In this document: piece after piece, positions 1 through 11,328 of the stretch
How the letters are laid out: every line of letters begins with the position of its first letter
Numbering within the stretch: position 1 is the first letter of the stretch
Assembly: GCA_029204225.1 (NCBI GenBank)
Contig: CM055106.1
Location: 21,337,285 to 21,401,284, forward strand
DNA from: Diphasiastrum complanatum
Lineage: Eukaryota; Streptophyta; Lycopodiopsida; Lycopodiales; Lycopodiaceae
DNA: 64,000 bases
Reading direction: 5' to 3'
Position numbers and translations under genes: made by a program
The notes under the pieces: generated by a model
Told to the model about the DNA's origin: nothing
The model's database searches: none
What the model saw: only the letters and a program-made list of their open reading frames with translations

Positions 1-745
1 CTTAACTAAACATAACTATCTTGAAGGATAGTTAGCCCTCGTTAAGTCTTATTAGATGTATTTGGGTCCTTGTTGGCCTATTATCTTTATTAAGGTACTT
101 TGATGGGCCTAAAGAGGAAATTGCCTTATTCTTAAGGCTAATAGTTCCTTGTGGGCCTAACAAAGCTTACATTGAATATTATAATGCATTCTAAGCACGG
201 ATGTACTAAAAGTACATGACAAGTTTGTCTCTAAAAGACTTGATGTCCAAGTGAGAATTTCTTGATGATGAAAATGAAGTTCATGTCACTTAGTTAAAGA
301 TGATGTAGGGATGTACGCCAATAAATGTCTTTCTCTTCTATAGGAGCATTAGGGGATATTAGAACTCAAAATGGGCCCTTTGTCAAGATGCTTTTTTTGA
401 CTTCGCATGCTTTCAACGCTTAAGTGGCCCAATCAATGGTGTCCATCTGTGACGAACTATAACAGTGGTTGCCGGACGGAAATTGCTTTTGACTTTCCAA
501 GCCGAATTTTGGTGATTTTCAAATATCTTGCCGGGCAGTACAGACGATTGTGATTGGACCATAATTACTGCCCGATTACTCGTTTGTTGCTCGTATTTGT
601 ACACTCGAGGTTGATTTGACGTCAATATTTGTAAACTGTAGTTAACTAATCCCTGTAGTTTACGAACTTCTTGTCATTCTTAGGTATATCTCTCATTCTC
701 TTTGTTCTCATTCATACTCAACTTCCATAGAGATATCCTAGACAA
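1..745. other. Left edge, no gene seen
   Basis: AT-rich DNA with no convincing coding frame. Short ORFs on the minus strand lack domain signatures, and no RNA gene or repeat edge is visible. Confidence 0.5.
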
Positions 746-919
746 ATGGCGACAAATAATCGGAGACCAAGAGGAACCATTGATGCGGGCCAGGATGAAA
801 GCGAGCAGTTTGTTTGGTGCGGGCCATGCGATGTCCTAGTATCGGATCAGCGTGCATGTGTACAGATTAGCAGTGAGGCAGTAAAGGAGACACGTGCTGA
901 ACCGATAACCCGAGAATGA
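746..919 (+). CDS. Small ORF of unknown function, possible broken first exon
   Basis: A 57-codon frame starts at the ATG at 746 behind a pyrimidine-rich leader and ends at TGA 917-919. The start of the protein is basic (MATNNRRPRG) and the middle has a WCGPC motif. It runs into the first unit of the diverged tandem repeat at 837-1500, so its C-terminal half is repeat sequence. It may be the truncated 5' end of a gene cut by the repeat, or chance. I do not recognise a family. Confidence 0.18.
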   Translation: MATNNRRPRGTIDAGQDESEQFVWCGPCDVLVSDQRACVQISSEAVKETRAEPITRE

Positions 920-1500
920 AAGTCGACAGTCGATAGCGGATCAACACATAGGTGAGTATAGGCCATTGTTCGTTGTGTTAGGTTCTTGGATCGAATCTGA
1001 GTCGTCATACTTTTTCCATGCTGATCTTCATTTTTTGGACGATCACACACTTTGAAATCTTTGTAGATTAGAAGCGACGTGGTAGCCACGCCAAAGGGAG
1101 ATTCTAGAATATTCTCTCTGAAAATTAAAATATTTCATTTATTACCAGAGGCCATTTGTAGACCTAATATCAGATCAGCGTGCATGTGAAAGTCAGCAGC
1201 TACAGAATGTAGGTCGGGCGCACCGAACCGATATCAGACAGGAAAGTCAAAAACTAGGCGATAGCGGATGGCGCGCGAGTCTGGAACATGAATATCACGA
1301 TTGGGTCAGGCGCGTTGAATCGATATTGCATGTTGTAAAAAAAAAAATCGATAACTTTTGAAAGATAGCTCGGACTGAGACGATTACAGTGCCATTAGAA
1401 AGCCCTTGACGAGAACTTTTCAACAACACCCAACATGACCTAGTTCCAAGCTACGGTTAAAGAGATATGGCGGTCAACAGTCAACGATCAACCTAATATC
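837..1500. repeat. Diverged tandem duplication, period about 328 bp
   Basis: Marker words recur at a constant spacing: TCAGCGTGCATGTG near 847 and 1175, GAACCGATA near 898 and 1225, CGATAGCGGA near 931 and 1259. A third, weaker start (CTAATATCGGATCAGC) lies near 1494. The spacing of 327-329 bp shows an old tandem array. Confidence 0.65.
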
Positions 1501-1560
1501 GGATCAGCAAGCGGTTGACCAGTTTGACCAGGTGAAACCTTAAGGGCACACGCCAATCCG

Positions 1561-1830
1561 ATATTAGGGTTTAAATTTTTTTTTTTTATGTGAAAGAGCT
1601 CGACGAGAGCTTTGCAACGGCACCAGAATGACCTAATTCCGAGCTACGGTTCAAAAGTTATAGGAAGTCAAAGTTTTGGTGCCAAAACTTTTGAACTGTA
1701 ACACCAAAATTTTGACTACCTTTAACTTTTCAATCGTAGCTCGGAATCAGGTCATTTTGGTGCCGTTGCAAAGATCTCGTCGAGCTCTTCCACATAAAAT
1801 AAAAAATAAAAAAATTTAAAACCCTAATAT
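1561..1830. repeat. Foldback (hairpin) repeat, about 270 bp
   Basis: The left end ATATTAGGGTTTAAA is mirrored by TTTAAAACCCTAATAT at 1815-1830. The left-arm segment 1594-1624 (AAGAGCTCGACGAG...) matches the complement of about 1759-1789 with roughly one mismatch in 31. The inner arms pair around a palindrome at 1672-1689 (AGTTTTGG/CCAAAACT). A related single arm lies at about 1356-1450. The structure fits a MITE or a small-RNA hairpin; no target duplication was resolved. Confidence 0.7.
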
Positions 1831-2457
1831 AATTATTAGATCCAGTTGAATCGTCCCCATCCTGGCCATGGTCATTAGACTCATGTGACTGCGATGCATG
1901 AGACTAGGATTGTGATACCTGCATTAACGAAGATGTGTAAATTTAGTAAATGTTGTTAGAGTGTCCGACCGAATGAATGTGGTGAAGTCAAAATATATGT
2001 TGAAACCATTATACATACCTCAGAATATCTATCCTAGTTAATTCTCACTTCTTGTCTCTCCAATAATTCGAGTAACGATTGCAAGCTGTTGGAATATGCA
2101 TACTTGTACTCCTCTTTTGTGGGAGACCGCTTTACGGCAGATTTTTGCATGAACCAACAAATCGGGGATTGTAATTTAATATAAACAAATCCACAAATAA
2201 AATATGAATTATGACGAAAACAAGTTCAACTTTTGGGTGGGGAGACTTACGAAATGGGCATACCCCTCAAACTAGATTCAATATTCCGATGTATGTTCCG
2301 AGGCCTTCTAGTGGATTTATAACCCTCTCTATAAATGTTTCAAAACCAAGTTCAAATTTGGTAGGCTTATTCCGAGGCCAAATATCGGACCCGAGGCTCG
2401 AGCATTCCGCTCCCTGCGCGACTCATTTTAAAAACTATCTTTCAAAGAAACGCTAAA

Positions 2458-2665
2458 AAAAAGCCTTGGAAATCGTCCGTCCTCTTGTAGTGAAATTTGA
2501 AGATTCAAGAACAAGGCATTTTTTGAAGGTGATGTTGCCCTGATAATCCCACTCAACTTGTTATATAAAAATGCAATGTATGAAAAGTGTTGGAATTGAA
2601 AGATCAAGTTTACTACAACGGTAGAAATCCGTCTTTGAAGGTTCTTCCTTTTCTGATAGTGTACA
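2458..2665 (-). repeat. Possible CACTA-type transposon termini
   Basis: On the minus strand two short words resemble CACTA ends: CACTATCAGAAAAGG near 2650-2662 and CACTACAAGAGGA near 2480-2492. Both point the same way. No matching opposite end or transposase is visible, so this is a weak call. Confidence 0.22.
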
Positions 2666-3027
2666 TGCATCCTTGTTATGATTTCAATATGTCACGTATG
2701 TGTCACGTGGACTGCGGGATTTAGTCCCGTCGGTGGCAACCTTGGCATGCAAGATTGCCCCAAGACGCTCCACAAAAATCCAGATCTAATACTCTAGACT
2801 CCACACTATAGAACGTTGCAGATTCGATACTCTAGAATGTTCCACATCTAATGCTCCAAAATGCTTTGGATATGCTCCTAAGTTTGGGGACCAAATTATA
2901 AATCACTAAAAAGATTGGAAACATAAAAATATGACCAATTTTTTTTTTTTTTGCATAGACAAATTAGTTCCACTTTTTATATAGACATGAAAATAAAAAA
3001 TAAAACATAACTTCATAAAACACGTGT

Positions 3028-3283
3028 GAATGACAATTACCTGCGGTAATGGCCAATTGGTGGTGCCATTATCGCACATAATCTGGTCCCGTAGCTGCTC
3101 ATGCATCCGCCACTCGTTGCTCGGGTCTCGGATAATTTATGGTTCTCCCAATGGCCATCACCTAGTATATAATCCCCTTCCACAAATTATGGCCGACACA
3201 CAATATTATCATGAGCTGTTCAGGGATCTGATTATGTGTGGTAATGGCCCCAATAGCCATTGTGTAGTACGTAATTGTCATTC
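3028..3283. repeat. Imperfect inverted repeat, MITE-like
   Basis: GAATGACAATTAC at 3028-3040 is the exact complement of GTAATTGTCATTC at 3271-3283. The arms continue with good similarity (GGTAATGGCC, GCACATAATCTG, AGCTGCTC against their complements) for about 70-80 bp around a roughly 100-bp centre. Confidence 0.6.
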
Positions 3284-3665
3284 GTGAGGACTTTAGTCGT
3301 TTGAGACTGATGATGTGAAGATGAGTATTACCCTTATTTTTGCCACCTATCCTAAAGATTCCATCTCTGCTAGAGTGCAATGGGCAAGAAAAAGGAAGGA
3401 TCGACTCTGTTGAAGTATTGCGAGGTAGGGATTCAATCCAACAGGGAATGTATGATCAAAAGGCAAACTATGTCTCTACGAACGAGGGAACGGCAGTTTG
3501 TAAGGCTGCCTCCATGCTGGCCTCTTTTGGGGGATGGAAACTATCGATAAATCCTAGAAAATGTCCCAGGGAAACTAACTTTAATCTATTCCTACTTCGT
3601 CATGGCTGTTTGTGGGCGCCGCACACTTCATTGCTCTTGGCCTCTTTGGGTTCCAAGGGAAATCC

Positions 3666-3674
3666 TTATAAAGG
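3666..3674 (+). promoter_or_regulatory. Candidate TATA box for the 3962 gene
   Basis: CTTATAAAGG lies about 290 bp before the ATG and about 140 bp before the CT-rich leader. It is the only TATA-like word in a good position; the transcription start is unknown. Confidence 0.3.
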
Positions 3675-3800
3675 TCCTCATGGTACTCCCCATCACCATT
3701 ACCTACTACATAATAACTATATGGCTCCGGCTCTGCACCAAGTTACTAAAATTTGCAATTAAAAAAAAAAAAACAACTCGTGTCTCTCTTGAAGAGACGC

Positions 3801-3806
<6 letters not shown>

Positions 3807-3838
<32 letters not shown>

Positions 3839-3853
3839 CTCTTCCTTCGCTCC

Positions 3854-3906
<53 letters not shown>
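3807..3906 (+). repeat. (CT)n microsatellite in the presumed 5' leader
   Basis: Two CT runs are split by a CTTCCTTCGCTCCCTCGCT interruption. They sit 55 bp before the start codon of the next gene; pyrimidine-rich leaders are common in plant genes. Confidence 0.9.
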
Positions 3907-3909
<3 letters not shown>

Positions 3910-3961
3910 TTCTTTTTGGATGCATATCTGATCTGACTGAGGAGTACACGGTGAGGCAACC

Positions 3962-5824
3962 ATGCAAGGAAGCCAAGACCAGTCTAGCGATGATCGCATT
4001 CACGATGATGATCACTTGCAGGCTGCAGGATCACGTCCCACTTACAACAACAACACTAATTTGCAACTCTACGGACTAGATCAGTACTCCCCTGTTTACA
4101 ATCCTATGGCCGCTGATCGCTCACCTATAGCCGCCGACTCACCTCCACCGATTAGCATTTACAATTTTCCCCTGCTGCACCCAACTCCACCAATTCGCCC
4201 CTCCTACGTTCCTGCCTTAGCCTCCCTCCCACCACTGCCACCACCAATTCACGCACACAACGTCCCTGCAGCCTCTTCACAAGTTTACCACTACAATCCT
4301 GCCTCAGGTTCCCGCCGGCTCCCACTCACTGCACCACCCTTCAGATACGACTCATTTGCCCCACAGTTGCAGTCTGGAAGTGACAGATTTGCCTCAGTTA
4401 CTAGTACAATTCCAAATGCCCCTGGAAGCTTCCAGCCGTATGGCAGCGATGGCTCCCGTGAGAGGGTATTTGATGTACATGATCGACGGCCCGAAGCCGC
4501 TGAAACCTCCCAGCGGTATGGCCAATATGGCCCAACTAGATTGCGTGGGAGGGTGCAGGGTGATGCTGGACATGATCGACGATATTCCCAGGCCGCCGAA
4601 AGCTCCCAAAGGTATGGCAGCACGAGCTCGCATGAGAGGTTGGTTGATGCTGGATACGATCGCCGATCTCAAGCCGCTGAAAGCTCCCAGCGCTTGCGTG
4701 AGAGGTCAAGTGATGCTGGACATGATCGGCGATTCCGACCTGCAAGATTCCAACCATATACACGTGAATTGCACCTCCATAGAGCCCAAGCAATGAGACC
4801 CCCCCAACTGGCTGATACAAGTGACAACAATTCTAGGATCTCGGTTTGTCACGTAAAATTTACTCTACTAAGCAACGGAAGCAATACAGTAGACTTGTTC
4901 TACGAGAATCTGGAGCATTGGGACACTCTATCCTATATTTGGCATTTACCAGTACCTCTAACTCAGCGGCTTTCGGGCTTGGCTCAAGCGGCGCACTCCT
5001 CAGAGGGTCTTGTTCTTCTACAGGACCCCCATATAGGCCAGGGGCACTGGAAATCAATTGTCTGCAACCCCATTAGCAGAAAAGTGAGAGAGTTGCCTAT
5101 ATTGAAATTGCCAACAGATATTGCCCTTCATGGTCCAGCAGCAGTTATTCACAGATATCCAGAATCAAAGAATTACAAAGTGGTAGTTATTTTTTGTCAC
5201 TTTTGTGCTGGTGGCTATATATATCTAACTTGGATCTATGATAATAGACAGGGAAGGTGGAAAAGCAGCATACCAACAATCAGTCCACATTTTCTAGGTA
5301 GCATCTACACTGTTCACGAAGGGAAAGTCTATTTTCTCACCGTTACAAGCCGTCTAGAGGCTAGTCACCAAAACATACTCACGTTTGATTTCCATAACGA
5401 GAAGTGGGATCCGATATTGGAACTACCCAGTCCGCGATCCCCATTCATGCGCATAGTTGGCTCCAAACAAAACTTATATCTGCTTAACCAGGAACGAATT
5501 CCCAGCGGGGCTGGTACGTTCTACCGTTTGTGGATCCTTGATCAACAATCCCGACGATGGAGGCACCACTTCTATTTCAGAGCCACCCATGACCTGGAGA
5601 TCATGGGTTGGTATAATGCATATGGATTTAGAAATGGTAAAATCTATGTGGATGTTTTTGGTGGGAATGGAAGCCGAGTATTGCAATTTGATCCAGAGAA
5701 TTTGCAGAAAACAGAGACTAAAAGAAGAAATGCATCGGAGATTAGGATATTTTTTGAGGAAAGGGCGGATGCAGACCCCTTTCCATCAGTGATCCAACGC
5801 CAACACTCACTGCACATTCGTTGA
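3962..5824 (+). CDS. F-box-associated/kelch-like protein with repetitive N-terminus, lacking an F-box
   Basis: This is one uninterrupted 620-codon frame. The ATG at 3962 has a good plant context (AACCATGC) and follows a CT-rich leader. Residues 1-150 are low-complexity, rich in Pro, Ser, Tyr and Asn. Residues 157-268 are four or five imperfect repeats of about 25-32 residues carrying SSQRYG...DAGHDRR and QAAE motifs. Residues about 338-585 resemble the beta-propeller/F-box-associated half of plant F-box/kelch proteins: VCNPISRKVRELP, then WIYDNRQGRWKS, TFDFHNEKWDPI and WILDQQSRRWRHH, the blade-like phrases of that family. No F-box (LPxxL...) precedes it. Family members act as substrate receptors of SCF ubiquitin ligases; without the F-box this one may only bind a partner, or may be a decayed paralogue. 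The long intact frame argues for a real gene. Exact family membership is inferred from motif style. Confidence 0.75.
   Translation: MQGSQDQSSDDRIHDDDHLQAAGSRPTYNNNTNLQLYGLDQYSPVYNPMAADRSPIAADSPPPISIYNFPLLHPTPPIRPSYVPALASLPPLPPPIHAHNVPAASSQVYHYNPASGSRRLPLTAPPFRYDSFAPQLQSGSDRFASVTSTIPNAPGSFQPYGSDGSRERVFDVHDRRPEAAETSQRYGQYGPTRLRGRVQGDAGHDRRYSQAAESSQRYGSTSSHERLVDAGYDRRSQAAESSQRLRERSSDAGHDRRFRPARFQPYTRELHLHRAQAMRPPQLADTSDNNSRISVCHVKFTLLSNGSNTVDLFYENLEHWDTLSYIWHLPVPLTQRLSGLAQAAHSSEGLVLLQDPHIGQGHWKSIVCNPISRKVRELPILKLPTDIALHGPAAVIHRYPESKNYKVVVIFCHFCAGGYIYLTWIYDNRQGRWKSSIPTISPHFLGSIYTVHEGKVYFLTVTSRLEASHQNILTFDFHNEKWDPILELPSPRSPFMRIVGSKQNLYLLNQERIPSGAGTFYRLWILDQQSRRWRHHFYFRATHDLEIMGWYNAYGFRNGKIYVDVFGGNGSRVLQFDPENLQKTETKRRNASEIRIFFEERADADPFPSVIQRQHSLHIR
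4430..4765 (+). repeat. In-frame tandem repeats within the 3962 gene
   Basis: The DNA units keep the reading frame, each with a CAGCGGTATGG-like word, a GAGAGG word and a GATGCTGGA(C/T)A(T/C)GATCG word. They encode the 25-32-residue repeats. The last unit is shortened. Confidence 0.8.
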
Positions 5825-6580
5825 GAACTATAGATTCTGCTCTCTAAAAAGGAGTAAAAATCTCATTCACCCAAAAGACCAAACTCAAATTCTTCTAGCT
5901 TGATTTGCCACTCTAAAGCTTCTAGCTTGAATCACCCTATATAACCCAAGTCTTACTTAGCACCTTAGTACTATCCATGTGCAATGCATGATGACACCAA
6001 CTCTAATCTTGGTAGATGCGCATGCTCGAGTAGCTACAGACACATGAGAGACTAAGATCTCCTAGGTCCACGTGTGGAATATGTGAGTGCAATGAAATCA
6101 CTTTACATGACGATGCTAGTGCATTGGTATCCATAGCAAAAGAACAAGGTCTAGTCTTTCACTCCTACCTTAAGAATGATTCCAACTTACAAATTTGACC
6201 TTGAGGTTAGTTAGGCTCATGAGTAGATCATTTGGGCTACTCTTTGTGAGATTGGTGCATGGTGTGAGCCATGAGCATTTAGGGATAGTTGTTGCCTTTA
6301 TCTCCTTCTTTGGCTCTGCAGTTTGATCTTTTGTGTTACTATTAGAACTATTTCTAATTGGAGCTACTTTTCAGCTTGTATTGATAACCTATGCACCTAA
6401 ATAAAATCAAACATTGGTTTTGTAGATGATTGTTGGCATTGAGAGTAGTTATTAGTACAAGAGCAACAGGGGCTGGCATACCTAGATTTAGCTATGCTGA
6501 TTAGAAGGGCCAACTTAAAAGAGTATCAACCTACACCACTAGGAGAACTCAATTAGTTCAAAGATTTGTAGCTCTCCCAC
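5825..6580 (+). other. 3' flank of the 3962 gene
   Basis: No further coding. AATAAA at about 6399-6404 is a possible polyadenylation signal, which would give a 3' UTR of about 0.6 kb. The words TTCTAGCTTGA (near 5893 and 5925) form a short duplication. Confidence 0.35.
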
Positions 6581-6581
6581 A

Positions 6582-6618
<37 letters not shown>

Positions 6619-6703
6619 CATCATCATCAACAACAACACCACCACCACCACCAACAACAACAACTGTACCACCACCACCACCACCACCAACAACAACCAC
6701 CTG
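6581..6703. repeat. Compound microsatellite (CA)n then (CAT/CAA/CAC)n
   Basis: The CA run at 6581-6618 continues into trinucleotide runs to about 6703. The minus-strand Gly/Val ORF over it is an artefact of the repeat. Confidence 0.95.
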
Positions 6704-6721
6704 TCCATATAAACTTTTCAA

Positions 6722-8570
6722 GCCAATCTTAATTGTTAGCTCGTAAAGCTTCCAAAGTCTCTCATACCATGAGAATGTAGCACAAAGCTGGCTAGGATAG
6801 ATCTACCTTTGAATTAGCACTATCTAAATCAGTAGCTTATGCCACATATTTATATCAATTGTAGCAACATTAAAAATTTATTAAAACAATTGTAAGTTGG
6901 CTTTCCCAAACATTGTTTGCGCCAACTCATTTTGAGACAATCGCATACGATGTTGTATAGCTTGCTCTATGATTTTACCTGTTCATACATAAATGTGAAA
7001 AAGTAAATTAATTTTAATGGTGGCACATGTGACATGAATATAAACAAGTCAAAGTTCTTGATAAGAGCACTCCCTACCTTTAAACTTATCATGTGATTTG
7101 AAAAATGTATGTACTAATAAGTTTGTCCTATTTTTCAAGGTAAACTATTTTTTCTTGTTCCTATGCTGGGAATCACTTATTAAGATATTTGAATAAATCT
7201 AAACCAAATTAATGGCATCTTCAACAACATTGTATTATTGAATGCTCTTAAAGTTGATCATTTCACCAAATTATTCACTAGAATGATTAGAAAACATTCA
7301 CTTGATTCACGATTTAATAAGAATGAAAGAATTTAGCATACACAAATTTAAGGTAATGTATCTACATTGTGGTTGTATACCTTCTTTGTAGATAATTAGC
7401 TTGACAATTGATCTTGTATAATTCAACCCATTTGCACAAATGGAATTAGACTTCAAATTTTCAAGGTGAGAAAAGAAAATGTCAACTAGTAGTCCACATT
7501 TTAGGGACAATAAGCCTCAATATGACATGAATATGAGTTTCAATATTCTCAATTTCATAGTTTCTGTCATTAAGATCATTATTTTCTCATCAACATTTAA
7601 TTGTTTCTACAATTGCTCATGATCTTTGGATGTACACAAGTCTATACCAACTCTTCATGCAAGTTGAACTTCACCTACAAAGAAATAATAAAAGAATACA
7701 TAGCTATAACTTTACTTGGACTTTCAAAGTGTCATGATTTTATTTTTAAACAAGATTATTTGATCGAACATTTTCTATCAAAACATCATGGTGCAACATC
7801 AACACTAAGGTGAATCACACCATTGGAAAATGTACTAGTTATCCACAGAATTTATCCACACTTAATAATAACGTAGTAGCTATTATAACAATTTAAGATC
7901 ACTAAAAAATTCACATGTATAAAATCCTTGCAAAAGGATATCTATATGAACACATCTTAATTTGAGAAATTTTTGCAATGGTAGAAGAGTTATTTTTGTA
8001 TGGCAAATTAACTCATAAAAACTCCAAGTAATCTTGAATTTGCATTTCAAGAAACTTCATGGGGAGAGATTGGTGTGTGGATAAACCATGCAAGAATATA
8101 AAACATTGTAGTTGTATAAATATTTTGTGTAATATGCATAATTCTCATGCATTTAAATTTGAAAATTTTGGTAGGCTAGAATATCTACACAGTTACAAGT
8201 CAAAGACGCCAATTCTTTAAAACACAAAATGAATATTTATGAATTGTTTATTTCACACAATGGATGCTTTGTAAAAAGAAAACTGGCATGTCAGATTTAC
8301 AACACAATTCAAATCTGGAAAATTTCAACAAATATGAATAGGTCAAGGACATACGCTAGTTGTTCTTGATGGATTTGAAAAATGCTCTTTTGTTTGTTGG
8401 AAACACACATATGTTATATTCCAATGTCCAGCTTGTTGAGATGTTGTCCACACTAGATTTTGGAATCTGTCGATGGTCATAAATTGCCACTCATGAGAGA
8501 AACCACACAACATGCAAGACCCCATCACCAACAATAATAAAGACTAATCACAAAAGTGATATTGTGTCAT
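6722..8570. other. AT-rich intergenic DNA, nothing recognised
   Basis: Only short frames with no domain signature. No LTR, PBS or tRNA-like block seen. Confidence 0.5.
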
Positions 8571-8700
8571 GTAAGAGAGGCTCTAACTCACAAGTGAGTT
8601 CCTTTCACAAGATTCAAACTCCTTCACACGAAAGAGGCTCTACCACACAAAAGAGGCTATACCATAGAAGAGAGGCTATAATTACATGAGAGAGGCTCTC
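8571..8700. repeat. Short tandem repeat, about 20-bp AGAGAGGCTCTA units
   Basis: GAGAGGCTCTAAC, AAGAGGCTCTACC, AAGAGGCTATACC, GAGAGGCTATAAT and GAGAGGCTCTCAC follow one another with an inserted spacer after the first. Confidence 0.7.
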
Positions 8701-10000
8701 ACTTTTTCTCCATTTTTCTTTTTGATTTCTTGCCATTAAGATGTGATGTATGTGTATTGATGGGTTTTTTGATGGAAAATTTACCAGGAGATCTTGCCCA
8801 TTGTGTAGATCCAAGAGAGTTGAGTTGAGATCCTCATCAACCTTTGTGGGCCAAAGAATTAAGTGAGAGTGATAGTATGAATTTGAAGCCAAGAATATTC
8901 ACATATAAACCTATGTAGATTCATATGTACTTGACATTAATGGTTGCGAGGATCTTTCACACATGGATTGTCCGTGCATTGGTCTCATCTAAACATAGAC
9001 CATGAGTGTATAATATCTTGGATTTCAAACAACATTGATTGCATATATACTTTTGTGTGAGGTGCTAGTGTGTTGATAGTTATGTATGATTGATTTTAGT
9101 ATGTTTGTGCATGAATGTACTAGATTGCTAGTATCGCTATACTTCGAATCCAAGTCATCAAAACACGCAATCTTTGAAGTGGAAGTGGTGAAGAGCCCAT
9201 TTTTTTCTTGAAGTCCTTACGATTTTTTGGCGATTCATGTGAATTTGAATCTTAGATTTTAAATTTAATTAACTATTTGTAAGAGCTACATTTTGCAAAT
9301 ATTTCAAATTTGGACCAAGTAATGCAAGTTATACTAAAAATTTTGCATTCAAATCGCTAAAAAATATAAACATGAATTGTGTGCAATTTGTTATTATGAA
9401 AAATAAATGTTAGATTAGGTGAATTTAAAAAGTAATTTTTATTTTTGAAATACAATTCAAAGATTTTGATATAATTTTGAAAGCTCGTTTGCAATTTAAT
9501 ACTAATATTTTAACATTTATAAAAATGTTACAAATGCAAAATTTAAAAAAAAATTGTTTATCTAATCAATATGAATCATCATTAAACAACGCAAAGATAT
9601 CTAAAAATCATTTTAAAGAAACAATCAATTTTAACATAAATACAATTATCTTTTAAAAAAGATTAAAATGTCCACATAATATATTTTGGTAAATGTTTTT
9701 ACACTATAGTCAAAACAATTTAAGAAGATCATTTGGTTAGGCTTAGCAGATCTTCAAACATTTGTATCTATTGGAGCCACTATCTACTACATTGTTGGAG
9801 GGTTTGCGTATATCGAGGCAACCCTAACCATATATGGTAAATAAGTGAGAGGGATTTGGCATCTTGCTTGTGTAGTCCACCAACCCGATGATCACATAGT
9901 TAATTGATTAGTTAGAAGTTTCCTCTATCTTTCATGTTTTTTTTGGATTTGCTAATTGTTGGATTTGGTGCTTATTGGGATTAATCATTATTATACTTTG
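8701..10000. other. AT-rich DNA, no gene
   Basis: 9240-9700 is strongly AT-rich and stop-dense in all frames. The end of this stretch may belong to the 5' LTR of the element whose primer site is at 10273, but the LTR edge is not resolved. Confidence 0.4.
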
Positions 10001-10003
10001 TGT

Positions 10004-10110
10004 GAGAGAGAAAGAGAGAGAGAGAGAAGAGTAAGATCTATCATTGTTGAGTAGTGTTAATGGATGTAGTGTTAATTTCTAGTGTTAATGGATCGTAGTG
10101 TTAATGCTTA
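10004..10110. repeat. (GA)n run and GTAGTGTTAATGGAT tandem units
   Basis: GA-rich at 10004-10028, then four GTAGTGTTAAT-type units between 10051 and 10110. Confidence 0.75.
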
Positions 10111-10272
10111 GTGATAGATGTGGATCATATGCATATGCTTGATTATGAACTATGCTATCGCTCTCATGGGACCAAATCTCCGCATGACAACTGGTTAATC
10201 TTCTTCATCTCCTTGATGCTTGTGTGCTTCGATCTAGGGTTGAAGGTGGATAGAAAATGCCTGCTACAAGTT

Positions 10273-10290
10273 TGGCGCCGTTGCCGGGGA
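10273..10290 (+). other. Primer binding site complementary to tRNA-Asp
   Basis: TGGCGCCGTTGCCGGGGA is an 18-base complement of the 3' end of plant tRNA-Asp including the CCA. This PBS is the hallmark of plant Ty3/gypsy elements of the Athila/TAT group. The upstream word CTACA (to 10268) is a plausible LTR end. Confidence 0.85.
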
Positions 10291-10624
10291 GCTATGCCAA
10301 TTTTTCATTTTTTAGCATGTTTTTGATCCATGCTTGGATGTTAGCTTGCATTTAGATATCTTGTCTTGGCATAATAGGGTTGAAATTGGAGAGATTTTGC
10401 TTGATTTGATTTGGGAGAGATTTTGCTTGATTTGTGTGGATTTTTTCGCTTGAAATCTATTTTGATTGTTGATTAGAAGAAGCCAGGCTGATCACCATTC
10501 TTAAGATCTATTGAAATTTGAAGAAATCAGAGAAATCAATAAAAATCTTTCATTTTTGTCAATTTTGTTAACAAAAGGGGCAAAATATTTATTAGTCTTG
10601 ATAACTTTCTGTTCCTTTGCAATC

Positions 10625-11328
10625 AACCTTCGCCAACTTGTAGAGAAACTACAGCTTGAAGGGCAAAGCTTACTTCCCAACCGTTTTTCAGAAATTGAAC
10701 AAAAACCACCAAAACCACTGAAAAAACTCCTAAAAACACAAAAAATAGAAAACCATTGTTCATCTGGTCTACTGTACCTAGATCTTATCTATAGCTAGGT
10801 AAGCAAAGGTTAATTCCAAAAACAAAAGACTCAGTGACCGTTCCACTAGTTGCTAGTAACCTTTTGTAAAAAGTTTAACACCTTTCTACAAGAATATCAG
10901 TTCTTTGAGAGGAACCTTCACTTGAGTCAGAGTCAGTCCATCATATTATTTTTGGTCGAGTAAAGGGCAGTTGTTGTACTGAGCTATTTTTGTCAAAAAA
11001 GTGCTCTTTTTTGCAAAAATAACAGTATCACTCTTGATTCTTCGCCTGAACCTTCGCCGAGTTGCCTGAGGTTTTCAAATATAGTAATCCATCATTTTTT
11101 AGTCCGGCGAAGGTTACGTCTATTTGGATTATCCAAAAAGTCTATCTTAATCCTCGCTAAGCTGTAAAAAGTCATTGTTTGCCAAACAAGAACCTTCGCC
11201 AGTTATCAAATATACCTATTGTCAATCAAGCGAAGGTTAATTGTACCAGATTTGTCAGAAATAACCAAACAAGTGATTTTTTAATCCAAAATAGTAGTGA
11301 AAGAACCCTCGCCGAGTCAACCTTCGCC
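10625..11328 (+). repeat. Dispersed AACCTTCGCC motif, both orientations
   Basis: Copies or one-base variants at 10625, 11049, 11191, 11304 and 11319 on plus, and the complement GGCGAAGGTT at 11106 and 11229 (one variant). They lie in the leader of the tRNA-Asp-primed element. Confidence 0.7.

Noticed and set aside
3706-4015. Arg/Glu or Ser/Leu repeat ORFs around 3.8 kb, and similar ones at 38.5, 48.8 and 54 kb
   Set aside because: Translations of (CT)n/(GA)n microsatellites.
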